Shown here in pieces: positions 29,578 through 42,924 of a stretch of DNA of 64,000 nucleotides (position 1 is its first letter; each line of letters opens with the position of its first letter). The notes under the pieces are model-generated. The model was not told the origin of the DNA. It saw only the letters and a list, made by a program, of their open reading frames with translations, and ran no database searches. The stretch lies in NCBI GenBank assembly GCA_036873755.1, contig JAVTVY010020516.1:1-64000 (forward strand), read 5' to 3'. The translations under genes and the position numbers were made by a program. This stretch comes from Hanleya hanleyi (taxonomy: Eukaryota; Mollusca; Polyplacophora; Lepidopleurida; Hanleyidae).

Positions 29578-29589
29578 GTGTTATCTGGG

Positions 29590-32500
29590 GTATGACTGAA
29601 GCGACGGTCAACGCAAGGAAATCATAAAGCAAAGAGTATAAAACGACCCAACAAGGTATATAAATTTTCAATCAATGATATAAGCTCTGTCATTTTCATC
29701 CCATTTGAATCTCAATTACATTAAGGACGATCATGATAATCTTGAACAGCTTCTCGATACTCCACAATGGCTATGTAATACTTTCTCGCTCGAGAATGAG
29801 GCTAAAGGTACCAAAAGGAAGTCGTGATTGTAATGACCCGACAAGGTCTATAAACATTTCGTCAGCAAAGTGCCCACACCCCCCCCCAGTGAACTTTTCT
29901 CTGCTGTTCCGAAACGACAAAATCGAGGAGGCCGAAACTTTTAAACTTTTCTTATTGGGGTCATCTTGAGCCCATCTTCATATACCCCCGGGCAGAAAAT
30001 CATGGGTAAATTCAAAATGGCGGCCATGTGATATTCGCGAAAGTCGTGTTTTTCAGTCTTTTCGCTCCATTTCTTCACATTTTCCTTGCCTAAAAGGCCT
30101 TGAAATTATTTTATTTAATAATGCAAAACTAATTATTCTATATTTTATTTAATTTTTCTCGAGAGAATAATCGGAAAAATGAAAATTTCGAAAAATCGAC
30201 CCCAAAACGGCCGAAAATGGCTTCCGAGAAGACGACGTCACTGTGACGTCATGATGGCGGCCATCTTGGATTTTTTTTGCATTTCCCGGTAGAACTGGAA
30301 CCCAAGATACTGTGTGGTAAGTTTCAGCGCTCTAGCCTTAGTGGTAGAGAAAATATATGGGGGAGTGCACTTTCCGCCCCCCGCCCCTCCCCTCAGGCTG
30401 CGATACACCCCAAAATCGCCCAGGCCAGATAGGGTTAAGATAATAATATTCGGTAACCGGTTCTCTGTATTTCAAGTACTATCTAAAGAATATAAGAAGC
30501 GTCTCAGTGTCAGTAAAGATGAAACATGAACGTCATCAAGCAAGGATCTCCAGGACCCAACAAGATACAGAAGTGTTAAGTCAGTGAATTCGTCTTTCGT
30601 AAGTTCATTGGATCAGGGTTTTTTTTTCTTACTCGGAAATCAAGGCGAATAAGCGAAGCTAGAAATAACAGAAGGAAGCCGTAAAACAAAGAATGCAAAC
30701 TACGCGATATGGTAGATAAGTGTTCCGTCAAAGAATGCATTCATCTCATATTTATTCCCCTTTGCATCTCAAATAAAATAAATATACCTTGCTGGGAGGA
30801 TTATATTCTCCCAGTAAGGCATACAAATATTCTGTCAACGAAGTCTACTTGATCAAGTTGCTTGACTGAAGCCTCTGGTTCACATTATACGTGTAAAACT
30901 CAGCAAAGATATTCCTAAACCGATAATTCATACAGCATAAAGAGTCCTTGATTGAACGGCAATAGAAGGCATGACTATTTTTTTGGCACTCTTGGGAAGG
31001 CGAACATCCTAATGCAACGATTCAAAGGTTCCGAAAAGGAGTACAGCTCTTATTCGTGAATCGAGTCCCGCCGTTTCACATGGGATTCAGAGCATTTTCT
31101 GGAGTGAAAGTGAAGGCGCATCACTGAGGATAAGGATCGATACGGAAGTCATATCGCAATCTTCTCGATGACCCGACAAGGTATATACACTATCAGATAA
31201 GGATGTCGACATCTATCCTTTGTTGCATCTTAATACATTGCCAAGATCTTCCAGAAATAATCATCGATATTTCATCGATCAGGTAGAGACTTTAGTGTGC
31301 GTGTATAAAGGCAAATGATTGCAGCTAGAATTAGAAGGAAGTTCTTCTTCTATTGACATGACAAACCCTATAACGGAATGGACCATCTCGAGTTTATACA
31401 CTGGGAGTCTATCACCGTATACGTCTTATGCAAGATAAAGATGTTGCGAAACCTATATCGATAAATCGAACAGAGTAGTTTTGTTTTTATTTGTAAATGA
31501 AGGCGTATGACTGAAGCGACGGTCAACGCAAGGAAATCATAAAGCAAAGAGTATAAAACGACCCAACAAGGTATATAAATTTTCAATCAATGATATAAGC
31601 TCTGTCATTTTCATCCCATTTGAATTTCAATTACATTAAGGACGATCATGATAATCTTGAACAGCTTCTCGATACTCCACAATGGCTATGTAATACTTTC
31701 TCGCTCGAGAATGAGGCTAAAGGTACCAAAAGGAAGTCGTGATTGTAATGATCCGACAAGGTCTATAAACATTCCGTCAGCAAAGTGCCCCCCCTAGTGA
31801 ACTTTTCTCTGCTGTTCCGAAACGACAAAATCGAGGAGGCCGAAAATTTTAAGCTTTTCTTATTGGGGTCATCTTGAGCCTATTTTGATATACCCCCGGG
31901 CAGAGAATCATGGGTAAATTCAAAATGGCGGCCATGTGGTATCCGCGAAAGTCGTGTTTTTCAGTCTTTTCGCTCCATTTCTTCACATTTTCCTTGCCTA
32001 AAAGGCCTTGAAATTATTTTATTTATGCAAAACTAATTATTCTATATTTTATTTGATTTTTCTCGAGAGAATAATCGGAAAAATGAAAATTTCGAAAAAT
32101 CGACCCCAAAACGGCCGAAAATGGCTTCCGAGAAGACGACGTCACTGTGACGTCATGATGGCGGCCATCTTGGATTTTTTTTACATTTCCCGGTAGAACT
32201 TGAACCCAAGATACTGTGTGGTAAGTTTCAGCGCTCTAGCCTTAGTGGTAGAGAAAATATATAGGGGGTGGGCACTTTCCGCCCCCGCCACTCCCCCCAG
32301 GCTGCGATACACCCCAAATCGCCCAGGCCAGATAGGGTTAAGATAATAATATTCGGTAACCGGTTCCCTGTATTTCAAGTACTATCTGAAGAATATAAGA
32401 AGCGTCTCAGTGTCAGTAAAGACGAAACATGAACGTCATCAAGCAAGGATCTCCAGGACCCAACAAGATACAGAAGTGTTAAGTCAGTGAATTCGCCTTT

Positions 32501-35500
32501 CGTAAGTTCATTGGATCAGGGTTTTTTTTTCTTACTCGGAAATCAAGGCGAATAAGCGAAGCTAGGAATAACAGAAGGAAGCCGTAAAACAAAGAATGCA
32601 AACTACGCGATATGGTAGATAAGTGTTCCGTCAAAGAAAGCATTCATCTCATATTTATTCCCCTTTGCATCTCAAATAAAATAAATATACCTTGCTGGGA
32701 GGATTATATTCTCCCAGCAAGGCATATAAATATTCTGTCAACGAAGTCTACTTGATCAAGTTGCTTCACTGAAGCCTCTGGTTCACATTATACGTGTAAA
32801 ACTCAGCAAAGATATTCCTAAACCGATAATTCATACAGCATGAAGAGTCCTTGATTGCAAGGCAATAGAAGGCATGGCTATTTTTTGGCACTCTCGGGAA
32901 GGCGAACACCCTAATGCAACCATTCAAAGGTTCCGACAAGGAGTACAGCTCTTATTCGTGAATCGAGTCCCGGCATTTCACATGGGATTCAGAGCATTTT
33001 CTGGAGTGAAAGTCAAGGCGCATCACTGAGGATAAGGATCGATACGGAAGTCATATCGCAATCTTCCCGATGACCCGACAAGGTATATACACTATCAGAT
33101 AAGGATGTCGACATCTATCCCTTGTTGCATCTTAATACATGACCAAGATCTTCCAGAAATAATCATCGATATTTCTTCGATCAGGTACAGACGTTAGTGT
33201 GCGTGTTTAAAGGCAAATGATTGCAGCTAGAATTAGAAGGAAGTTCTTCTTCTATTGGCATGACAAACCCTATAACGGAATGGACCATCTCGAGTTTATA
33301 CACTGGGAGTCTATCACCGTATACGTCTTATACAACGTAAAGATGTTGCGAAACCTATATCGATAAATCGAACAGAGTAGTTTTGTTTTTATTTGTAAAT
33401 GAAGGCGTATGACTGAAGCGACGGTCAACGCAAGGAAATCATAAAGCAAAGAGTATAAAACGACCCGACAAGGTATATAAATTTTCAATCAATGATATAA
33501 GCTCTGTCATTTTCATCCCATTTGAATTTCAATTACATTAAGGACGATCATGATAATCTTGAACAGCTTCTCGATACTCCACAATGGCTATGTAATACTT
33601 TGTCGCTCGAGAATGAGGCTAAAGGTACCAAAAGGAAGTCGTGATTGTAATGACCCGACAAGGTCTATAAACATTCCGCCAGCAGTGAACTTTTCTGTGC
33701 TGTTCCGAAACGACAAAATCGAGGAGGCCGAAAATTTTAAGCTCTTCTTATTGGGGTCATATTGAGCCTATTTTCATATACCCCCGGGCAGATAATCATG
33801 GGTAAATTCAAAATGGCGGCCATGTGGTATCCGCGAAAGTCGTGTTTTTCAGTCTTTTCGCTCCATTTCTTCACATTTTCCTTGCCTAAAAGGCCTTGAA
33901 ATTATTTTATTTAGGCAAAACTAATTATTCTACATTTTCTTTGATTTTTCTCGAGAGAATAATCGGAAAAATGAAAATTTCGAAAAACCCACCCCAAATC
34001 GGCCGAAAATGGCTTCCGAGAAGACGACGTCAGTGTGACGTCATGATCGTGGCCATCTTGGATTTTTTTTACATTTCCCGGTAGAACTTGAACCCAAGAT
34101 ACTCTGTGGTAAGTTTCAGCGCTCTAGCCTTAGTGGTAGAGAAAATATATAGGGGCGGGCACTTTCCGCCCCCCGCCCCTCCCCCGAGGCTGCGATACAC
34201 CCCAAAATCGCCCAGGGCAGATAGGGTTAAGATAATAATATTCGGTAACCGGTTCCCTGTATTTCAAGTACTATCTGAAGAATATAAGAAGCGTCTCAAT
34301 GTCAGTAAGGATGAAACATGACCGTCATCAAGCAAGGATCTCCAGGACCCAACAAGATACAGAAGTGTTAAGTCAGTGAATTCGTCTTTCGTAAGTTCAT
34401 TGGATCAGGGGTTTTTTTCCTACTCGGAAATCAAGGCGAATAAGCGAAGCTAGGAATAACAGAAGGAAACCGTAAAACAAAGAATGCAAACTACCCGATA
34501 TGGTAGATAAGTGTTCCGTCAAAGAAAGCATTCATCTCATATTTATTCCCCTTTGCATCTCAAATAAAATAAATATACCTTGCTGGGAGGATTATATTCT
34601 CCCAGCAAGGCATATCAATATTCTGTCAACGAAGTCTACTTGATCAAGTTGCTTCACTGAAGCCTCTGGTTCACATTATACGTGTAAAACTCAACAAAGA
34701 TATTCCTAAACCGATAATTCATACAGCATAAAGAGTCCTTGATTGAACGGCAATAGAAGGCATGGCTATTTTTTTGGCACTCTTGGGAAGGCGAACATCC
34801 TAATGCAACGATTCAAAGGTTCCGAAAAGGAGTACAGCTCTTATTCGTGAATCGAGTCCCGCCATTTCACATGGGATTCAGAGCATTTTCTGGAGTGAAA
34901 GTGAAGGCGCATCACTGAGGATAAGGATCGATACGGAAGTCATATCGCAATCTTCTCGATGACCCGACAAGGTATATACACTATCAGATAAGGATGTCGA
35001 CATCTATCCTTTGTTGCATCTTAATACATTGCCAAGATCTTCCAGAAATAATCATCGATATTTCATCGATCAGGTAGAGACTTTAGTGTGCGTGTATAAA
35101 GGCAAATGATTGCAGCTAGAATTAGAAGGAAGTTCTTCTTCTATTGACATGACAAACCCTATAACGGAATGGACCATCTCGAGTTTATACACTGGGAGTC
35201 TATCACCGTATACGTCTTATACAAGGTAAAGATGTTGCGAAACCTATATCGATAAATCGAACAGAGTAGTTTTGGATTTATTTGTAAATGTAGGCGTATG
35301 ACTGAAGCGACGGTCAACGCAAGGAAATCATAAAGCAAAGAGTATAAAACGACCCAACAAGGTATATAAATTTTCAATCAATGATATAAGCTCTGTCATT
35401 TTCATCCCATTTGAATTTCAATTACATTAAGGACGATCATGATAATCTTGAACAGCTTCTCGATACTCCACAATGGCTATGTAATACTTTCTCGCTCGAG

Positions 35501-38500
35501 AATGAGGCTAAAGGTACCAAAAGGAAGTCGTGATTGTAATGACCCGACAAGGTCTATAAACATTTCGTCAGCAAAGTGCCCACACCCCCCCCCAGTGAAC
35601 TTTTCTCTGCTGTTCCGAAACGACAAAATCGAGGAGGCCGAAACTTTTAAACTTTTCTTATTGGGGTCATCTTGAGCCCATCTTCATATACCCCCGGGCA
35701 GAAAATCATGGGTAAATTCAAAATGGCGGCCATGTGGTATCCGCGAAAGTCGTGTTTTTCAGTCTTTTCGCTCCATTTCTTCACATTTTCCTTGCCTAAA
35801 AGGCATTGAAATTATTTTATTTAATAATGCAAAACTAATTATTCTATATTTTATTTAATTTTTCTCGAGAGAATAATCGGAAAAATGAAAATTTCGAAAA
35901 ATCGACCCCAAAACGGCCGAAAATGGCTTCCGAGAAGACGACGTCACTGTGACGTCATGATGGCGGCCATCTTGGATTTTTTTTACATTTCCCGGTAGAA
36001 CTTGAACCCAAGATACTGTGTGGTAAGTTTCAGCGCTCTAGCCTTAGTGGTAGAGAAAATATATAGGGGGGAGGGCACTTTCCGCCCCCCGCCCCTCCCC
36101 CAGGCTGCGATACACCCCAAAATCGCCCAGGCCAGATAGGGTTAAGATAATAATATTCGGTAACCGGTTCTCTGTATTTCAAGTACTATCTAAAGAATAT
36201 AAGAAGCGTCTCAGTGTCAGTAAAGATGAAACATGAACGTCATCAAGCAACGATCTCCAGGACCCAACAAGATACAGAAGTGTTAAGTCAGTGAATTCGC
36301 CTTTCGTAAGTTCATTGGATCAGGGGTTTTTTTTCTTACTCGGAAATCAAGGCGAATAAGCGAAGCTAGGAATAACAGAAGGAAGCCGTAAAACAAAGAA
36401 TGCAAACTACGCGATATGGTAGATAAGTGTTCCGTCAAAGAAAGCATTCATCTCATATTTATTCCCCTTTGCATCTCAAATAAAATAAATATACCTTGCT
36501 GGGAGGATTATATTCTCCCAGCAAGGCATATCAAATATTCTGTCAACGAAGTCTACTTGATCAAGTTGCTTCACTGAAGCCTCTGGTTCACATTATACGT
36601 GTAAAACTCAGCAAAGATATTCCTAAACCGATAATTCATACAGCATAAAGAGTCCTTGATTGAACGGCAATAGAAGGCATGGCTATTTTTTTGGCACTCT
36701 CGGGAAGGCGAACACCCTAATGCAACCATTCAAAGGTTCTGACAAGGAGTACAGCTCTTATTCGTGAATCGAGTCCCGGCATTTCACATGGGATTCAGAG
36801 CATTTTCTGGGGTGAAAGTCAAGGCGCATCACTGAGGATAAGGATCGATACGGAAGTCATATCGCAATCTTCTCGATGACCCGACAAGGTATATACACTA
36901 TCAGATAAGGATGTCGACATCTATCCCTTGTTGCATCTTAATACATGACCAAGATCTTCCAGAAATAATCATCGATATTTCTTCGATCAGGTACAGACGT
37001 TAGTGTGCGTGTTTAAAGGCAAATGATTGCAGCTAGAATTAGAAGGAAGTTCTTCTTCTATTGGCATGACAAACCCTATAACGGAATGGACCATCTCGAG
37101 TTTATACACTGGGAGTCTATCACCGTATACGTCTTATACAACGTAAAGATGTTGCGAAACCTATATCGATAAATCGAACAGAGTAGTTTTGTTTTTATTT
37201 GTAAATGAAGGCGTATGACTGAAGCGACGGTCAACGCAAGGAAATCATAAAGCAAAGAGTATAAAACGACCCGACAAGGTATATAAATTTTCAATCAATG
37301 ATATAAGCTCTGTCATTTTCATCCCATTTGAATTTCAATTACATTAAGGACGATCATGATAATCTTGAACAGCTTCTCGATACTCCACAATGGCTATGTA
37401 ATACTTTGTCGCTCGAGAATGAGGCTAAAGGTACCAAAAGGAAGTCGTGATTGTAATGACCCGACAAGGTCTATAAACATTCCGTCAGCAAAGTGCCCCC
37501 CCCCCCAGTGAACTTTTCTGTGCTGTTCCGAAACGACAAAATCGAGGAGGCCGAAAATTTTAAGCTCTTCTTATTGGGGTCATATTGAGCCTATTTTCAT
37601 ATACCCCCGGGCAGATAATCATGGGTAAATTCAAAATGGCGGCCATGTGGTATCCGCGAAAGTCGTGTTTTTCAGTCTTTTCGCTCCATTTCTTCACATT
37701 TTCCTTGCCTAAAAGGCCTTGAAATTATTTTATTTATGCAAAACTAATTATTCTATATTTTCTTTGATTTTTCTCGAGAGAATAATCGGAAAAATGAAAA
37801 TTTCGAAAAATCCACCCCAAATCGGCCGAAAATGGCTTCCGAGAAGACGACGTCAGTGTGACGTCATGATCGTGGCCATCTTGGATTTTTTTTACATTTC
37901 CCGGTAGAACTTGAACCCAAGATACTCTGTGGTAAGTTTCAGCGCTCTAGCCTTAGTGGTAGAGAAAATATATAGGGGCGGGCACTTTCCGCCCCCCGCC
38001 CCTCCCCCGAGGCTGCGATACACCCCAAAATCGCCCAGGGCAGATAGGGTTAAGATAATAATATTCGGTAACCGGTTCCCTGTATTTCAAGTACTATCTG
38101 AAGAATATAAGAAGCGTCTCAATGTCAGTAAGGATGAAACATGACCGTCATCAAGCAAGGATCTCCAGGACCCAACAAGATACAGAAGTGTTAAGTCAGT
38201 GAATTCGTCTTTCGTAAGTTCATTGGATCAGGGTTTTTTTTCCTACTCGGAAATCAAGGCGAATAAGCGAAGCTAGGAATAACAGAAGGAAACCGTAAAA
38301 CAAAGAATGCAAACTACCCGATATGGTAGATAAGTGTGCCGTCAGAGAAAGCATTCATCTCATATTTATTCCCATTTGCATCTCAAATAAAATAAATATA
38401 CCTTGCTGGGAGGATTATATTCTCCCAGCAAGGCATATCAATATTCTGTCAACGAAGTCTACTTGATCAAGTTGCTTCACTGAAGCCTCTGGTTCACATT

Positions 38501-40876
38501 ATACGTGTAAAACTCAGCAAAGATATTCCTAAACCGATAATTCATACAGCATAAAGAGTCCTTGATTGAACGGCAATAGAAGGCATGGCTATTTTTTTGG
38601 CACTCTTGGGAAGGCGAACATCCTAATGCAACGATTCAAAGGTTCCGAAAAGGAGTACAGCTCTTATTCGTGAATCGAGTCCCGCCATTTCACATGGGAT
38701 TCAGAGCATTTTCTGGAGTGAAAGTGAAGGCGCATCACTGAGGATAAGGATCGATACGGAAGTCATATCGCAATCTTCTCGATGACCCGACAAGGTATAT
38801 ACACTATCAGATAAGGATGTCGACATCTATCCTTTGTTGCATCTTAATACATTGCCAAGATCTTCCAGAAATAATCATCGATATTTCATCGATCAGGTAG
38901 AGACTTTAGTGTGCGTGGATAAAGGCAAATGATTGCAGCTAGAATTAGAAGGAAGTTCTTCTTCTATTGACATGACAAACCCTATAACGGAATGGACCAT
39001 CTCGAGTTTATACACTGGGAGTCTATCACCGTATACGTCTTATACAAGGTAAAGATGTTGCGAAACCTATATCGATAAATCGAACAGAGTAGTTTTGGAT
39101 TTATTTGTAAATGTAGGCGTATGACTGAAGCGACGGTCAACGCAAGGAAATCATAAAGCAAAGAGTATAAAACGACCCAACAAGGTATATAAATTTTCAA
39201 TCAATGATATAAGCTCTGTCATTTTCATCCCATTTGAATTTCAATTACATTAAGGACGATCATGATAATCTTGAACAGCTTCTCGATACTCCACAATGGC
39301 TATGTAATACTTTCTCGCTCGAGAATGAGGCTAAAGGTACCAAAAGGAAGTCGTGATTGTAATGACCCGACAAGGTCTATAAACATTTCGTCAGCAAAGT
39401 GCCCACACCCCCCCCCAGTGAACTTTTCTCTGCTGTTCCGAAACGACAAAATCGAGGAGGCCGAAACTTTTAAACTTTTCTTATTGGGGTCATCTTGAGC
39501 CCATCTTCATATACCCCCGGGCAGAAAATCATGGGTAAATTCAAAATGGCGGCCATGTGGTATCCGCGAAAGTCGTGTTTTTCAGTCTTTTCGCTCCATT
39601 TCTTCAGAAATTATTTTATTTATGCAAAACTAATTATTCTATATTTTATTTGATTTTTCTCGAGAGAATAATCGGAAAAATGAAAATTTCGAAAAATCGA
39701 CCCCAAAACGGCCGAAAATGGCTTCCGAGAAGACGACGTCACTGTGACGTCATGATGGCGGCCATCTTGGATATTTTTTACATTTCCCGGTAGAACTTGA
39801 ACCCAAGATACTGTGTGGTAAGTTTCAGCGTTGTAGCCTTAGTGGTAGAGAAAATATATATATGGGTGGGCACTTTCCGCCCCCCGCCCCTCCCCCAGGC
39901 TGCAATACACCCCAAAATCGCCCAGGCCAGATAGGGTTAAGATAATAATATTCGGTAACCGGTTCTCTGTATTTCAAGTACTATCTGAAGAATATAAGAA
40001 GCGTCTCAGTGTCAGTAAAGACGAAACATGAACGTCATCAAGCAAGGATCTCCAGGACCCAACAAGATACAGAAGTGTTAAGTCAGTGAATTCGCCTTTC
40101 GTAAGTTCATTGGATCAGGGTTTTTTTTTTCTTACTCGGAAATCAAGGCGAATAAGCGAAGCTAGGAATAACAGAAGGAAGCCGTAAAACAAAGAATGCA
40201 AACTACGCGATATGGTAGATAAGTGTTCCGTCAAAGAAAGCATTCATCTCATATTTATTCCCCTTTGCATCTCAAATAAAATAAATATACCTTGCTGGGA
40301 GGATTATATTCTCCCAGCAAGGCATATAAATATTCTGTCAACGAAGTCTACTTGATCAAGTTGCTTCACTGAAGCCTCTGGTTCACATTATACGTGTAAA
40401 ACTCAGCAAAGATATTCCTAAACCGATAATTCATACAGCATAAAGAGTCCTTGATTGAACGGCAATAGAAGGCATGGCTATTTTTTTGGCACTCTCGGGA
40501 AGGCGAACACCCTAATGCAACCATTCAAAGGTTCTGACAAGGAGTACAGCTCTTATTCGTGAATCGAGTCCCGGCATTTCACATGGGATTCAGAGCATTT
40601 TCTGGGGTGAAAGTCAAGGCGCATCACTGAGGATAAGGATCGATACGGAAGTCATATCGCAATCTTCTCGATGACCCGACAAGGTATATACACTATCAGA
40701 TAAGGATGTCGACATCTATCCCTTGTTGCATCTTAATACATGACCAAGATCTTCCAGAAATAATCATCGATATTTCTTCGATCAGGTAGAGACTTTAGTG
40801 TGCGTGTATAAAGGCAAATGATTGCAGCTAGAATTAGAAGGAAGTTCTTCTTCTATTGACATGACAAACCCTATAA
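29590..40876. repeat. Satellite array, part 2: 1.9-kb monomers with a 3,823-bp dimer
   Basis: The monomer resumes exactly where the insertion broke it. Starts near 31,368, 33,270, 35,159, 37,076 and 38,982 give spacings of 1,889-1,917 bp. From about 33.3 to 40.6 kb alternate monomers match best: variants such as GATCGTGGCCATC (34,045 and 37,868) and GGATTTATTTGTAAATGTAGGCG (35,274 and 39,097) recur at 3,823 bp. That is a two-monomer higher-order repeat. Confidence 0.88.
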
Positions 40877-42924
40877 GGCACCGTTTCCAATTATCGTTCG
40901 CGAATGAATCGTTTATTTCGTCAAATTTTCTCGATGTCGCGATTTTCCAAGGCGCGAGGGAATGGTTTTTTTTCTTCAAAATAAACGATTCATTCGCGAT
41001 CGCTGTTCGAATGGTTTTTTTTCTGTTGGCAATCGTTTTTCAATCGAGAAAATCTTCGCGAATAAAAAGCGATATCGCGATTCAATCGCTTTTTAATCGA
41101 GAAAATATAAACGATTGAAAAAAACGATTGAGGATTATAGCCGAAAGTAGTACGCCATTGGTTCAGCCTGACTGACCCACATACACGTTCGAGCTTCTAA
41201 CACTTCAGTCAGATTACATAAAGTTCGATCATTTTTTCTTCTTCCTTTTCCATTCTTTGCCTAGTGTAAAACTATAGCGTGTTTCTGCACAGTTGGCGGT
41301 TATATAGATACGATGGGGATATTGAAAGAAATTGAAAAAAATACCAATATATATACATAGGAATAATGGTTATGCATATAATTATAACTTCATATTTACA
41401 TATATTTTGTACGGGACACAGACCCGGATATGGTCAGATTGGGTCATTTGCACTGGCAATTTCGTCTATTATTTGGGGTATTTCTGTGTTTTAAAGCTGG
41501 TATTATTCCAGATTTCTTGTGTAGTATTTTTCGTGAACGTTTTTGGCATCTGTGCGGGCTGAATTTTTTAGTTGATTCGTCAGATTTTCGCTGTACACAT
41601 GGTTTTTTGTCCTACGATCACCATTTTCCTTGTGTAGATAGATGGCGCTGTATTGAATATAACATTGTCATACGGGGTTTTGAGTCTTCGAAAGCACTTA
41701 ATTATTAATATATAGCGCGGGCTATTTGTAAAAATGTTCACAACTGGTTAATCCAGTAAGAGATGAAATTATATACTATTCAGCTGGTTTTTGGCTTGAG
41801 CTTCCCTTTGGAATCATTCATAGTTCATTTATCAAAATATAAAATTAAAATAAAAAGTATTGTACATATGCGAATCCAACCGTTATATGTGATTCAATCA
41901 CCATTGTGATATGTATTTGACATAAATATGAAATGACTGCCGCGAATATTCTTATAATAAATAAAATTAACTTGATGGTGATTTTTGAACTTATTCACAT
42001 CTCAATAGTTTAAAAACTGTACCAAAGCATGAATGGATACCCTTTCCTAATGTATGTTTTACTATAACAAAATATACATATTTAATTACACTATTTTTCA
42101 CCTTAATTAACTTAGAAATTCTCGGCTGGAGGGCTAAGCTGTTCTGGGTTATCGCCATGCGCCCATTCACACCTCTATGAAGCCTGTGCCGTAATCATTC
42201 TGATAATGCAATCAACGACGAACTCAAATCCACTTATGACCTGTACCCGGTATTTACAAAACAAGATATTGTGACTATCATCCTGTATTGTTTATACCAA
42301 GTTGCATGAATATATGAGGAAATTATCGAAAGTATGAAGGGAATGACTGAACATTAATACATTGTCAACTCACACGATTATTGAATAAACATGTAATTTT
42401 GTCATTTACGCTTTGCCAGAGTAAATCTGAGCGCGAACGTCACAGGAAGCATGGTACAGGTATATGTATAGATATTTCTAGCATACGCCCTACTTCGGCT
42501 TGTAGGAGGCTATAGATCGTGAATCATATATATTATTCGGTTATCTTGCGCATTTATACAGTAGGTTTTTCCATCGACAAATCCGCAATCAACATTACAT
42601 GTAGTTCCCAGTTCGCGGATAGAGCGGCGTACGACGGCAACACAGCCTATGTGTCAAATATCACTCCGCCTCACGATTCTCTCGCGCCTTGAAAAAAAAC
42701 GATTCTCTCGCGATTGAAGATTCGCGATCAAGAACGGATCGCGCATGGGTAAACGATTCAAAAACGATATCGCGAGAGAATGGTTTTTTCCAGAAAAGGT
42801 TCAATCGTTTTTTCTCATTTTTTTCTCGATATCCTCGCGACTGATTCGCGACTGATCGTTTTTCAATCGAGAAAATTGAAGAAAAATCGCGACTGAAGAA
42901 AAAACGATTAATGGAAACGATCCC
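40877..42924. mobile_element. 2.05-kb non-autonomous PIF/Harbinger-like element
   Basis: It interrupts CCCTATAACGGAATGG of the satellite, leaving TAA on both sides (40,874-40,876 and 42,925-42,927). Termini are GGCACCGTTTCC and, complemented at the right, GGGATCGTTTCC; 16 of the first 20 bases match. Both ends hold many short ATCGTTTT, TCGAGAAAA and TCGCGA motifs in opposite orientations. A TAA 3-bp duplication and GG-starting termini are typical of PIF/Harbinger. The interior (41,150-42,600) has no transposase. Confidence 0.65.

Larger units (their letters stand above)
23775..29589. mobile_element. 5.8-kb insertion with CCCAGATAACAC termini and GTTGGC-rich ends
   Basis: It interrupts a satellite monomer whose intact copies read AAGGCGTATGACTG. 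Here AAGGCGT is followed by CCCAGATAACAC (23,775-23,786), and at the other end GTGTTATCTGGG (29,578-29,589) is followed by GTATGACTG. The 12-bp termini are perfect inverted repeats and the target duplication is GT. Subterminal zones are tandem arrays with CCAACGTTGG palindromes. The 5-kb interior has no recognisable transposase. It is a DNA-transposon-like non-autonomous element; I cannot assign its superfamily. Confidence 0.75.
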
